Origin: Maricaulis sp034659015
Lineage (GTDB): Bacteria; Pseudomonadota; Alphaproteobacteria; Caulobacterales; Maricaulaceae
Direction: 5' to 3'
Assembly (NCBI GenBank): GCA_034659015.1
Contig: JAYEGL010000002.1
Span: 532,683-596,682 of the forward strand
DNA length: 64,000 nucleotides
Shown: piece by piece, positions 24,985-33,877 of the stretch
Layout of the letters: each line of letters begins with the position of its first letter
Numbering within the stretch: position 1 is the stretch's first letter
Made by a program: the position numbers and the translations under genes
The notes under the pieces: model-generated
The model's input: only the letters and a program-made list of their open reading frames with translations
What the model was told of the DNA's origin: nothing
Databases searched by the model: none

Positions 24985-25920
24985 TCAGAGCTCGTGCCCC
25001 TGGGGCAGGACCGGCGCTTCGCGCAGCAGCACGATGGAGATCCGGCGATTGCCCGGCATGTACGGATCGTCCGGATAGAGCGGTTCCGAGCCCGCCTTGC
25101 CGCGCACCTCGTAGACCCGGTCGTTGGAGATGCCCGCATTCTGGAGCACCCGCCGCGCCGCATTGGCCCGGTCGGAGGACAGCTCCCAATTCGTGTAGGG
25201 CCCGCCGGCGGAGGGGGCGCTGTCCGTGTGGCCGGCGATGGACAGCCGGTTGGGCAGGCGTTCCGCGATACGCGCCACGGCGCGCAGCAGGGTGACGGCC
25301 CGGTCGGTCGGCTGGGTATCGCCCGGCTCGAACATCGGGCGGCCTTCCTGGTCGATCAGCTGGATGCGCAGACCTTCCGGCGTCTCGTCGACGATGACGT
25401 GATTGGACAGTTCGGCCAGTTCCGGCATGTCCTGCATGGCCTGGCGCAGCGACTCGGCGGCCGAGTGGAGCTGGGCGCTGTCGCGGCGCTGCTGGGCTTC
25501 GGCCAGCGCGGAGGCGGAGACGGCGCTCTGTGTGGATTGTTCCTGCTCGTCCTGGGATTCCGGCGAGCCTTCCGGCGTCTGCTGGCGGTCGCGGTCGTTG
25601 AGCTGGGGTGCGGAGGGCGCCAGGCGCTGGCGCATCGAGCTGTCGCCCGAGCCCTGCACGCCGTCATCGCCCGGCGAGGTGCCGGCCAGCGGGGCGCCGG
25701 AGCCGGAATTGGCCGGAGAAACACTGGCGGGCGCGAAGTAGTCGGCAATGCCCTGCTTCTGATCCGGTGTCGTGGTATTGATCAGCCACATCAGCAGGAA
25801 GAAGGCCATCATCGCGGTGACGAAGTCGGCATAGGCCACTTTCCAGGCCCCGCCGTGGTGACCGCCCCCGCCGCCCTTGACGACTTTCTTGATAACAATC
25901 GGCCGATCGTTCGACGCCAT
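24985..25920 (-). CDS. motB: Flagellar motor stator protein MotB
   Basis: Stator component that anchors MotA to peptidoglycan and conducts protons. From the ATG at 25920 the product is 311 residues and the proton-path aspartate in WKVAYADFVTAMMAFF falls at D32, as in E. coli. This supports the start over one nine codons upstream. A basic N terminus precedes the single transmembrane helix. Residues about 75-145 are a low-complexity Q/S/P-rich linker, followed by a plug-like region and a C-terminal OmpA-type peptidoglycan-binding domain (LSIAGHTDSAPS, NWELSSDRANAARRVL). No motA is adjacent, as in Caulobacter. Confidence 0.95.
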   Translation of the reverse strand: MASNDRPIVIKKVVKGGGGGHHGGAWKVAYADFVTAMMAFFLLMWLINTTTPDQKQGIADYFAPASVSPANSGSGAPLAGTSPGDDGVQGSGDSSMRQRLAPSAPQLNDRDRQQTPEGSPESQDEQEQSTQSAVSASALAEAQQRRDSAQLHSAAESLRQAMQDMPELAELSNHVIVDETPEGLRIQLIDQEGRPMFEPGDTQPTDRAVTLLRAVARIAERLPNRLSIAGHTDSAPSAGGPYTNWELSSDRANAARRVLQNAGISNDRVYEVRGKAGSEPLYPDDPYMPGNRRISIVLLREAPVLPQGHEL

Positions 25921-26009
25921 GTCCACCCGCCTTGTTTCCTTATCCATCCCTCCTGTAGAGGGTTAGCGTTAAGGCCAGGTTTCGAAATCCAAACTTGCGA
26001 GGACTTCCT

Positions 26010-26474
26010 TTGATCGACAGCCGCGCATTCAGAGACGCGCTCGGGCGTTATCCGACAGGCGTGACCATCGTGTCGGCCTATGATGGCGGCCGTGCGGTCG
26101 GCATGACGGTGAATTCCTTCGCCTCGGTTTCGCTGGAGCCGCCGCTCGTCCTCTGGTCGATCGAGACCGCGACCGAGCGCTACGACCTGTTCCGGCACGC
26201 AAAGACCTATGCGATCAACGTGTTGGCCGCCGACCAGGCCGGCCTGGCGCATGCCTGTGCGCTCGAGCCGGACCTGCGCAATTGCCATGCCGCATGGACC
26301 GGCGAGGCCGCGCCGCTGATCGACGGCGCCGTGGCGCACTTCGTGTGCCGCCAGAGCGCGGTCCATCCCGGCGGCGACCACGAGATCATTGTCGGCGAGG
26401 TGATCGAGATGGACACGCCGCGCGATGTGCCGGCCCTGGTCTTTTATACCTCCACCTATTGCGAGCCGGGCTGA
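26010..26474 (+). CDS. Flavin reductase-like FMN-binding split-barrel protein
   Basis: A 154-residue protein of the flavin reductase domain family, which reduces FMN or FAD with NAD(P)H, often for a partner monooxygenase. The patterns ALGRYPTGVTIVSAYDGG, VGMTVNSFASVSLEPPLVLWSI and DHEIIVGEVIEM are diagnostic. The preferred start is TTG at 26010, seven bases after GAGGA. Another TTG lies five codons upstream. No monooxygenase gene is nearby. Its 3' end overlaps the convergent penicillin-acylase gene by 19 bases. Confidence 0.9.
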   Translation: MIDSRAFRDALGRYPTGVTIVSAYDGGRAVGMTVNSFASVSLEPPLVLWSIETATERYDLFRHAKTYAINVLAADQAGLAHACALEPDLRNCHAAWTGEAAPLIDGAVAHFVCRQSAVHPGGDHEIIVGEVIEMDTPRDVPALVFYTSTYCEPG

Positions 26475-28786
26475 AGACGCAGCACCTCCATGCCTTCGGG
26501 CACGTTGCGCATGTCCCAGCCGGTGGGGATCTCGACATACGCCCCGCGCCCCCAGAGCGGCGCCAGATCGTCGTAATGGCGCGACACGACATTGCCGGAC
26601 TGGCCGGTGGTGATCATGAAACGCGAGGCGTCCGGATCGGCCATGTCGTAGAGCGCCCGGTAGGAGGCGCCGTGATACACGTCATAGCCCGGCGTGCGGA
26701 AGGAATGGTGCGCCACATTCACGGTCGAGCCGTCGCCCGGGATAGGCGTCTCGATGGTGAACCAGTCCGACAGGACGGGGAAGTCGGAGAAGGGCGTATG
26801 CGCGTGGCGGGCATAATGCACATCGCCCCAGCGCCAGGCCTCGATATCCGCGCCGTGGCGTGAGACGGCTTCGTCTATGGCCGTATCCAGGGCCGGGCCG
26901 AGCAGTCCGGCGCAGTCCTCAACCGGTTCGGTCGTGACGTCGTCGCACCAGTCGCCCAGATCGCCGGTCAGTACATCGGTCATGAAGAGGCGGCGGTCGG
27001 CATACCAGGCGTCGAAGTCCTCGCCCAGCTCGTCGGCATAGACGGCGCGGCCCAGTTCGCGCATCCAGGCGGAATAGACCAGCGGTTCGGGACGGTCGAC
27101 GGCCATGTCGGCATCCCAGTCCTCCAGAAGCGCCAGCGCGCGCCGGCCGGCCTCGCTCTGCGGCTCGGCGGAGAGCAGGACCGGCAGAACGCTGCGCGCC
27201 ATGAAGGAAACCGTGTCCAGCTGCAGCGCGGCCATGCTGTCCAGGTCGTGCCGTTCGGTGGACTGGATGCCCTCATAGATCCGGCTGATGCGGCTTACCC
27301 CGTACCAGTCGCCCGTGAGATAGTGCGGATAGCCGTCCGGCACGATCTTGTTGTTCGCCGTGGCGATGAAGCCGCGATCGGGATTGCGCGTGTGCGGCAG
27401 GTCCTCGAAGGGAATGGTCGAGACCCAGTTGCCCTGTTCGTCGCGGACCGGGATGCGGCCGGGGGCGTAAAAGCCGATATCGCCGCTGCGCGAGGCGAAG
27501 ACCATGTTCTGCTGGGGCGCGACATAGCTGCGCAGGGAGTCCACGAAATCCTGCCAGTCCTCGCCGCCCAGGATGTTCATGCCGACGCCGGTGGTCGCAT
27601 CGTCGGGCTCGTCGAGCATCCATTGCAGGGCCAGGAAATCGGCGCCGTCCGGCACAGGATAGTCCGGGAAATGTTCCGGATCGAGCACCGGCCCGGTCGC
27701 GGTTTCCCGGCGGGTGAGGGTGATGTCCGCGCCGAAACGCACGGCGATGGTCTCTTCGCGCGAACCGGTCACATCGGCTTCGGTGACGGCGTGCAGATCG
27801 CCGACATCGGGACCGGTATTGGTGAAGCCCCAGGCGATATCGTCATTGCGGCCCAGCGTGACGAAGGGCGTGCCGGGCAGGGTCGCGCCGACCGCGGAGC
27901 CGTCCGGTGACGTGATGCGCGCCAGATACCAGATGGACGGCGCGCGCAGGCCCAGATGGGGGTCGTTGGCCAGGATGGGCAGGCCGGATACGGTGCGTTC
28001 GCCGGAGAGCACCCAGTTGTTCGACCCGTCGCGGCCATTGTCCTCGGGTCCCTGGGCCGGGGCCTCGCCGGCCGGCGTTTCGGGCTCTGCAGGCGTATCG
28101 AGGCCGAGATCCTCCATGCTCAGCGAGCGCGGCGCGTCGTCGGGATAGCGGCCGATGAATTCGGCGGCGCGCTCCGCGCCCAGGCGCGCCACGAGCGCAT
28201 CGCGGCGCGGTTCCTGGAAGGCATTGCCGAACAGGTCCAGCGCGATCGCCTTGTAGACCACGACCGTATCCGCTGGCGTCCAGCGCTCCGGCTCGATCAT
28301 CAGGATCTGGAATTCCGGCGGCGGCACGAAGCCGGGCCCCTCGATCACCGCGTTCACGCCGTCGGCATAGGCCTCCAGCGAGGCGGTCACGTCGGCGGGC
28401 AGGTTGGCGGCGGCCGTCTCGGCGGCCGGGCCGAGACCCATCGTGCGGAAGAAGATGTCCGATTCGACGCCGGGCTGGCCGAGAATTTCCGCCACTCGGC
28501 CGCGCAGCGCCCGGCGCGTGATCTCCATCTGCCAGAGCCGGTCCTGGGCGTGGGCCACGCCCATGGCGAAGAAGGCGTCGTGCGTGCTGCCGGCGAAGAT
28601 ATGGGGCACGCCCCATTCGTCGCGGGCGATATGAGCGTCGCTCTCGAGCCCGGCCACCTCCAGGCTGCCGCTGGTCTGCGGCAGAGAGGCGTAGAGCCGG
28701 TTGCCCAGTACCAGCGCGGCGACCAGTAGCAGCGCGGCCAGGATTCCGGCGGCGATGCCCGCATAACGAAGAAGACGTGCGATCAT
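26456..28786 (-). CDS. Penicillin acylase family protein (Ntn hydrolase)
   Basis: A 776-residue precursor with an N-terminal hydrophobic segment (about residues 8-28), an alpha region (WGVPHIFAGSTHDAFFAMG, AQDRLWQMEITRRALRGR) and a beta region expected to start at S255 in DGSNNWVL after autocleavage. Members hydrolyse penicillins, cephalosporins, or acyl-homoserine lactone signals, so the substrate is open. GGGGAG lies about eight bases upstream of the ATG; an upstream in-frame extension of 32 codons has no family similarity. It is divergent from the 28848 dehydrogenase with only 61 bp between starts. Confidence 0.93.
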   Translation of the reverse strand: MIARLLRYAGIAAGILAALLLVAALVLGNRLYASLPQTSGSLEVAGLESDAHIARDEWGVPHIFAGSTHDAFFAMGVAHAQDRLWQMEITRRALRGRVAEILGQPGVESDIFFRTMGLGPAAETAAANLPADVTASLEAYADGVNAVIEGPGFVPPPEFQILMIEPERWTPADTVVVYKAIALDLFGNAFQEPRRDALVARLGAERAAEFIGRYPDDAPRSLSMEDLGLDTPAEPETPAGEAPAQGPEDNGRDGSNNWVLSGERTVSGLPILANDPHLGLRAPSIWYLARITSPDGSAVGATLPGTPFVTLGRNDDIAWGFTNTGPDVGDLHAVTEADVTGSREETIAVRFGADITLTRRETATGPVLDPEHFPDYPVPDGADFLALQWMLDEPDDATTGVGMNILGGEDWQDFVDSLRSYVAPQQNMVFASRSGDIGFYAPGRIPVRDEQGNWVSTIPFEDLPHTRNPDRGFIATANNKIVPDGYPHYLTGDWYGVSRISRIYEGIQSTERHDLDSMAALQLDTVSFMARSVLPVLLSAEPQSEAGRRALALLEDWDADMAVDRPEPLVYSAWMRELGRAVYADELGEDFDAWYADRRLFMTDVLTGDLGDWCDDVTTEPVEDCAGLLGPALDTAIDEAVSRHGADIEAWRWGDVHYARHAHTPFSDFPVLSDWFTIETPIPGDGSTVNVAHHSFRTPGYDVYHGASYRALYDMADPDASRFMITTGQSGNVVSRHYDDLAPLWGRGAYVEIPTGWDMRNVPEGMEVLRLQPGSQ

Positions 28787-28847
28787 GATGACTTGCTCCC
28801 CAATTGCCGGAAGACTAGCAAGGGGTGGTCGCAAAGGGGAGAGCCAC

Positions 28848-29711
28848 ATGTCGCGCTGTACGTTTCTCGGCCTGGGAGTCATGGGCTATCCGATGGCCGG
28901 TCATCTGGCCGGCGCCGGTCATGATGTCGTCGTGTGGAACCGCACGGCCGCCAAGATGGAGGAGTGGGCCGCCGAACATCCCGGCGTCTCGGCTCCGACG
29001 GTGGAAGAGGCCGTGGCGAAGGCCGATTTCGTCTTTGCCTGCCTGGGAGACGATCCCGATGTGCGCGTGGTCGCCGAGAAAGCCATTCCGGCGATGAAGC
29101 CCGGCGCGGTCTTCGTCGATCACACCACGGCCTCCGCCGAACTCGCCCGCGAGCTCGACCGGGATGCGCGCGATGCCGGGATCGGCTTTCTCGACGCCCC
29201 GGTCTCCGGCGGCCAGGCCGGCGCGGAAAACGGCGCTCTGACGATCATGTGCGGCGGCGAAGCCGACACGTTCGCGCGCGCTGAACCGGTCATGGATGCC
29301 TATGCCAAGGCGATATCGCTGATCGGTCCGGCCGGGGCCGGGCAGCTGTGCAAGATGGTCAACCAGATCTGTATTGCCGGCATCGTCCAGGGCCTGTCCG
29401 AAGGCCTGCATTTCGCCAAACGCTCCGGGCTGGACCCGGAACTCGTCATCGGCGCCATCTCCAAGGGCGCCGCCCAGTCCTGGCAGATGGAAAACCGCTG
29501 GCAGACCATGGTGAAGGACGAGTTCGATTTCGGCTTCGCCATCGACTGGATGCGCAAGGATCTGCGCATCACGCTGGAAGAGGCGCGCCGCAACGGCGCC
29601 CGCCTGCCGGTCGCCGCGCTGGTCGACCAGTTCTATGCCGACGTCCAGGCCATGGGCGGCCATCGCTGGGACACGTCCTCGCTGATTGCCCGGCTGGAGC
29701 GCGATCTGTGA
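28848..29711 (+). CDS. Beta-hydroxyacid dehydrogenase (3-hydroxyisobutyrate dehydrogenase family)
   Basis: A 287-residue NAD(P)-dependent dehydrogenase. The Rossmann motif is FLGLGVMGYPMAGHLAGAGH (about residues 6-25), the substrate motif DAPVSGGQAGAENGALTIM (about 118-136), and the catalytic lysine lies in GQLCKMVNQ (about residue 167). The ATG follows AAGGGGAGA. The true valine-pathway enzyme is probably the separate gene at 37750. This one may act on glyoxylate, tartronate semialdehyde or another 3-hydroxyacid. It is translationally coupled (GTGA) to the following membrane-protein genes. Confidence 0.92.
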   Translation: MSRCTFLGLGVMGYPMAGHLAGAGHDVVVWNRTAAKMEEWAAEHPGVSAPTVEEAVAKADFVFACLGDDPDVRVVAEKAIPAMKPGAVFVDHTTASAELARELDRDARDAGIGFLDAPVSGGQAGAENGALTIMCGGEADTFARAEPVMDAYAKAISLIGPAGAGQLCKMVNQICIAGIVQGLSEGLHFAKRSGLDPELVIGAISKGAAQSWQMENRWQTMVKDEFDFGFAIDWMRKDLRITLEEARRNGARLPVAALVDQFYADVQAMGGHRWDTSSLIARLERDL

Positions 29712-30226
29712 GCGAGGGCGGACGGCTGATCCGGACCGATCCGGAAGTGCTTGGCGTCTGGAAGCGCCTGACCGCCCTGTTCGCCACCTGGCGCGTTGTG
29801 CTCGCCAGTGTGTCGCGTCGTTCCCTGTCGCAATTCTCGAACGATCAGATGACGCCCATAAGCCGGGCTACGCACTGGAAGATCGGCTTGGGCCTGCTCG
29901 GCGGGCTGGACGATGTGCAGGTCGATTTCCTGAAGGATTATGCGGCGCTCAATGCGAACCGTGTCGAGCGCGTTTTCCGCACGACGGCGCTCTTGCTGGT
30001 TTCGGTTCCTGTGGCCGGGGTTTTCGGGATTTCGGAAGTCGAGCCCGATTTCTGGGGGCGCATCGGTTTCGAGCAGCTCGACACGCTGATCGTGATCCTG
30101 GGTCTGTGGATGGTGTCCGCCGGCATCATGATGGCGGCGGCCTGGCGGGCGCGGGATCTGGCAGACCTGGTCGAGTTCGAGGCCGCGCGCCGGAGGTTCT
30201 ACAGGGCGAAACGGACCGGCGCATGA
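29708..30226 (+). CDS. Uncharacterised membrane protein
   Basis: A 172-residue protein I do not recognise. It starts with GTG in a GTGA overlap with the preceding dehydrogenase and ends in an ATGA overlap with the DUF389 gene. The N-terminal ~85 residues are soluble and include DDVQVDFLKDYAALNANRVE. Two transmembrane helices follow (about 90-110 and 125-145), then a basic tail (ARRRFYRAKRTGA). The tight overlap suggests it is made together with the DUF389 protein. Confidence 0.8.
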   Translation: MSEGGRLIRTDPEVLGVWKRLTALFATWRVVLASVSRRSLSQFSNDQMTPISRATHWKIGLGLLGGLDDVQVDFLKDYAALNANRVERVFRTTALLLVSVPVAGVFGISEVEPDFWGRIGFEQLDTLIVILGLWMVSAGIMMAAAWRARDLADLVEFEAARRRFYRAKRTGA

Positions 30227-31263
30227 GACTGATCGAGCTCAGCTTTCACGACGACGACCAACTCGTCGACCGGCTCATCGCGGCGAGCGAGCGGGCCGAA
30301 CCGCTCGATCTCTTTCTCGGAGAGCCGACCTCGCGGGGACGGCGCGTTCTGCGTCTGGTCTTCGGCGAGGGCGACGGGCAGGGCGCCATCGATTCGATCA
30401 GCGGGCTGATGGACGGGGTGGAGGACTGGCGGCTGGTCGTCCTGCCGGTCGAGGCCAGCCTGCCCAAGCCGGACGCGAAACGCGTCGAGGCCTCCACCCG
30501 GCGCAAATTCATCGCCCTGCGCGAGGAGCTCTACCAGGACGTCGCCGGCGGCGCGAAACTGCACCGCGACTTCCTGCTTCTCACACTGCTCTCGACCATC
30601 GTGGCCGTATTCGGCCTGACCGCGGACAATGTCGCCGCGGTCATCGGTGCCATGGTGATCGCGCCGCTGCTGGGGCCGATCCTTGCTTTCTCCTTCGCCT
30701 CGGCGCTGGGCGATCTGGAGCTCATGGGGCGGTCCGCACGCACCGCGCTGGCGGGGCTTGCGCTTGGCATGGCGATGTCGGCCGCGATCGGTTTCGGGTT
30801 CGGTGCCGATACCGGCTCGCAGGAATTGGCTAGCCGCACCGTGGTCGGCCTGGATTCCACCGTGCTCGCGCTGGCGTCCGGCGCCGCGGCCGCCCTGTCG
30901 ATCGCGACCGGCCTGTCCGCGACCCTGGTCGGGGTGATGGTGGCCGTGGCGCTGCTGCCGCCGGCCGCTGCGGCGGGTCTGTTGTTCGGGGCCGGGGAGT
31001 GGGAACTGGCCATGCGGGCCGGCCTGCTGCTGGCCATCAATGTGGTCAGCGTCAATCTCGCTGCACTTCTGGTCTTCTTCTACAAGGGCATCCGGCCGAG
31101 AACCTGGCTGGAGCGCCGCTCGGCAAAGCGCTCGGTCTACATCAATCTGGCGGTCTGGGCCGTGCTGATCGTGGCGCTGTCGGGACTCGCCGTGCTGATG
31201 ACCGTGCAGGCGCCTGAGAGCATCGCGGTCTCGCCGGAGCCTGCGCTCGAGGCCCAGCCATGA
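30223..31263 (+). CDS. DUF389 membrane protein
   Basis: A 346-residue protein with a cytoplasmic N-terminal domain (about residues 1-95) and a hydrophobic core of about six helices from residue 115. The family signature NVAAVIGAMVIAPLLGPILA (about 137-156) and VALLPPAAAAG (about 235-245) identify DUF389. The function of the family is unknown. It starts by ATGA overlap with the preceding membrane protein and its stop overlaps the start of the TRIC-like gene, so the three membrane proteins are almost certainly co-translated. Confidence 0.93.
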   Translation: MRLIELSFHDDDQLVDRLIAASERAEPLDLFLGEPTSRGRRVLRLVFGEGDGQGAIDSISGLMDGVEDWRLVVLPVEASLPKPDAKRVEASTRRKFIALREELYQDVAGGAKLHRDFLLLTLLSTIVAVFGLTADNVAAVIGAMVIAPLLGPILAFSFASALGDLELMGRSARTALAGLALGMAMSAAIGFGFGADTGSQELASRTVVGLDSTVLALASGAAAALSIATGLSATLVGVMVAVALLPPAAAAGLLFGAGEWELAMRAGLLLAINVVSVNLAALLVFFYKGIRPRTWLERRSAKRSVYINLAVWAVLIVALSGLAVLMTVQAPESIAVSPEPALEAQP

Positions 31264-31889
31264 GCGTGGAGACGATCTTTCTCTGGCTCGACTATGCCGG
31301 GATCGGCTTTTTCGCCTATTCCGGCGGCATGCTGTCCGCGCGCAAGGCGCTCGACCCGTTCGGCGCGGCCATTGTCGGTGCCGTGGCCGGCATGGGCGGA
31401 GGCACGCTGCGCGACGTGTTGCTCGGGCAATTGCCCGTCTACTGGGTGAACGAGCCGACCTATCTCGCCGTGGGCGTGGGCGCCGCCTTGCTGGGCTATT
31501 TCACCTCGCCCTGGGCCCAGGCCATCGCCACGCGGCGCGCCGCCCTGGTCTGGGCCGATGCGATCGGCCTGTCGGTGTTCTGCGTGATCGGGGCGGAGGC
31601 CGGGCTGGGAGCGGGCGCGCACTGGACCATCGCGATCCTCACCGGGATGATGAGTGCGGCCTTCGGGGGACTTTTGCGCGACATCATTGTCAACGATGTG
31701 CCGCTCGTCCTGCGCGAGGACATCTATGCGCTGGCCGCCCTGGCCGGCGCCGCGGCCTATGTGGCGGGCATGGCGTTCGGGCTTAACCCCAGCGCCGTGA
31801 CGCTCGGTTCAGCCGCCCTCGCGCTGATCCTGCGCGGGTGTGCGATCCGGTTCAAATGGTCGCTACCGGCCGTACGGATCGGCGAATAG
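31260..31889 (+). CDS. TRIC/UPF0126 family membrane protein
   Basis: A 209-residue membrane protein with seven predicted helices arranged as an internal duplication. The two family motifs are AVAGMGGGTLRDVLLG (about residues 41-56) and MMSAAFGGLLRDIIVNDVP (about 129-147). Bacterial relatives form trimeric cation channels; some older annotations call them glycine transporters. It is the last gene of the overlapping run that starts at 28848. Confidence 0.92.
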   Translation: MSVETIFLWLDYAGIGFFAYSGGMLSARKALDPFGAAIVGAVAGMGGGTLRDVLLGQLPVYWVNEPTYLAVGVGAALLGYFTSPWAQAIATRRAALVWADAIGLSVFCVIGAEAGLGAGAHWTIAILTGMMSAAFGGLLRDIIVNDVPLVLREDIYALAALAGAAAYVAGMAFGLNPSAVTLGSAALALILRGCAIRFKWSLPAVRIGE

Positions 31890-31975
31890 GATGACGGACC
31901 GGCGGAAAATGGCCGCCGCGGTGCGATCCGGGGCGAGGTCCGGACCGCATGCGCCCGCGGCGGCAATCAGCCCGG

Positions 31976-32308
31976 CTAGCTCTGCGCCGGCATGCCCGGG
32001 ATCAGGCGTTCGGCGGTCGCCATGACAATCACCGTCAGCGAGGCCGCAGCGAGGACGGCGCCGTAATTGGTGAAAATCGCCGTGAGGTAGTCACCGGCGA
32101 CGGGGATGGCGCCGAGCGCGCCGGCGCCGCCGGCGATCAGGAATATGGCGGCAAGAATGACGGCCCTGCGGTGCTCTCCCTTGATGAAGATACCGCTGGC
32201 CAGCCCCAGCAAGGCCAGGATCAGTCCGCCCCATTCGAAACCGGATATGAAAGCGAGCACGATGGCAGCGAGGGCTGCGACAGCCCAGACGATCTTGTCG
32301 ATTGACAT
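31976..32308 (-). CDS. Small four-helix membrane protein of unknown function
   Basis: A 110-residue, almost entirely hydrophobic protein with about four transmembrane segments (VWAVAALAAIVLAFISGF, GLILALLGLASGIFI, AVILAAIFLIAGGAGALGAI, VLAAASLTVIVMATA). The ATG at 32308 is preceded by GGGGAGA. The open frame continues 35 codons upstream without such a signal. It stands alone between two convergent and tandem neighbours. I do not recognise the family. Confidence 0.75.
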   Translation of the reverse strand: MSIDKIVWAVAALAAIVLAFISGFEWGGLILALLGLASGIFIKGEHRRAVILAAIFLIAGGAGALGAIPVAGDYLTAIFTNYGAVLAAASLTVIVMATAERLIPGMPAQS

Positions 32309-32458
32309 GTGGATCTCCCCATTACTTTTCTTGAGTAACGCGAACACGAACCACAACAGAACACGTTGACCGTAGTCGTGCTTTTCGGCATTTCGCAATG
32401 GAGAGCGCGGCAAAACATGTGGATTACTGATCTTCAGGCCAGTGCCGGTAGCAATTGG

Positions 32459-33604
32459 TTACGTCTTGCTGGCCGCTGACAGCGCCGCGTCGATATCCGC
32501 CAGCAGGTCATCCGGCGTTTCCAGTCCCACCGACAGGCGCACCAGATCGTCCGGCACCGGGCTGTCGGCGCCCTCGATCGGCTTGCGGTGCTCCACCAGG
32601 CTTTCCACACCGCCCAGCGAGGTCGCCTGGATGAAAACCCGGGTGGATGCGGCAAAGCGGCGCGCGGCCTCATAGCCGCCGACCAGCCGGATCGACAGCA
32701 TGCCGCCGAAACCGCCGGTCATCTGCCGCTTGGCGACCGCGTGACCGGGATGATCGCGCAGGCCGGGATAGTGGACCGCCGACAGACGCTTGTCCTTTTT
32801 CAGCGCCCTGGCGAGCGTCAGGGCCGTTTCGCTCTGGCGCTCGAAACGCACGAAGAGGGTGCGCAGGCCGCGCAGCAGAAGCCAGGTCTCGAAACCGCCC
32901 GGCACGGCACCCGTCTCGTTGTGGATGCGGCCGATTTCTTCCCAGCGTTCGTTCGCCGTGCGCGTCACCAGCACGCCGGCCAGCACGTCGGAATGGCCGT
33001 TGAGGTATTTCGTCGCCGAATGCATGACGATATCCGCGCCCAGCTCCAGCGGGCGGGTGGTGCAGGGCGGGGCGCAGGTCGAATCGACCGCCAGCGTGGC
33101 GCCGACGGCGTGGGCGATGTCGGCGGCCTTGGCGATATCGACGATGGCCCAGGAGGGGTTGGCCGGCGTCTCGATCCAGATCAGGTCGGTGTCCGGCCGG
33201 GCCGCGGCGGTGAGGGCGTCCAGATCGCCGGGCGCGACCAGGTTCAGCGTGATCCGCTTCTTCGCCAGGGCGCGCTGGAAGAGGCCCTTGGCGCCGTAAT
33301 ACATCTCGGTCTGGGCCACGACATGCCCGCCTGTCGGCACGCTCTCCAGCACCGCCGCGATGGCGGCCATGCCCGAGGCAAACAGCCGCGCATCCGCCCC
33401 GCCGTCCAGCATGGCGAGCGCCTCGGCCGCCTGACGCTCGGTCGGCCCCTGCGGCCGGCGATAGTCCTGCGCGCCGATGAGGGCATTGTCGGCATCGCGC
33501 GCATAGGTCGTCGAGGTGTGCACCGGCGGGATGACCGCGCCGGTCTGGCTGTCGATCGAGTGCATGGCCTGCACGGTACGGGTTTCGCGGGTGGAGGACG
33601 TCAT
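32459..33604 (-). CDS. Cys/Met metabolism PLP-dependent enzyme (cystathionine gamma-synthase-like)
   Basis: A 381-residue fold-type I PLP enzyme. The Schiff-base lysine is K199 in HSATKYLNGHSD. Other family marks are SGMAAIAAVLESVPTGGHVV, WIETPANPSWAIVDIA and LGGVESLVEHR. The family includes cystathionine gamma-synthase, cystathionine lyases and methionine gamma-lyase. No neighbour decides among them. It starts 273 bp from the hemB stop, with a palindromic element in the gap. Confidence 0.92.
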   Translation of the reverse strand: MTSSTRETRTVQAMHSIDSQTGAVIPPVHTSTTYARDADNALIGAQDYRRPQGPTERQAAEALAMLDGGADARLFASGMAAIAAVLESVPTGGHVVAQTEMYYGAKGLFQRALAKKRITLNLVAPGDLDALTAAARPDTDLIWIETPANPSWAIVDIAKAADIAHAVGATLAVDSTCAPPCTTRPLELGADIVMHSATKYLNGHSDVLAGVLVTRTANERWEEIGRIHNETGAVPGGFETWLLLRGLRTLFVRFERQSETALTLARALKKDKRLSAVHYPGLRDHPGHAVAKRQMTGGFGGMLSIRLVGGYEAARRFAASTRVFIQATSLGGVESLVEHRKPIEGADSPVPDDLVRLSVGLETPDDLLADIDAALSAASKT

Positions 33605-33672
33605 TCGGCTCTTCCAGGATTCATGGACAACAGCGATCGCGCCATTCTCGATCGAGGTGAAACCACCACCTT

Positions 33673-33843
33673 GTCATCCCTGAGGCATGCCCGGCCCTGG
33701 GCCGGGCGGAGATCAGGGATCCATAATCCCGGTGCTTTTCCAGAGAATCGCAGGATCGGCAGCGTGTCTGCTTGCGGGTGGGACCCGAGTGCATGGGTCC
33801 CGGCGCTGCGTCCCGCTTTCGCGGGACATCCGACCGGGATGAC
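33673..33843. repeat. GTCATCC-type palindromic element 2
   Basis: A 171-bp element with perfect 8-bp inverted ends GTCATCCC and GGGATGAC. It contains three internal hairpins: GCCCGGCCCTGGGCCGGGC at 33689-33707, GGGACCC-n8-GGGTCCC, and GTCCCGC-tttc-GCGGGAC. It occupies most of the gap between hemB and the PLP-enzyme gene. It resembles the element at 17219-17342 in ends and layout. Confidence 0.75.
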
Positions 33844-33877
33844 AATGGGTTTGTGGATGCCTGACAGACGGCCATTT

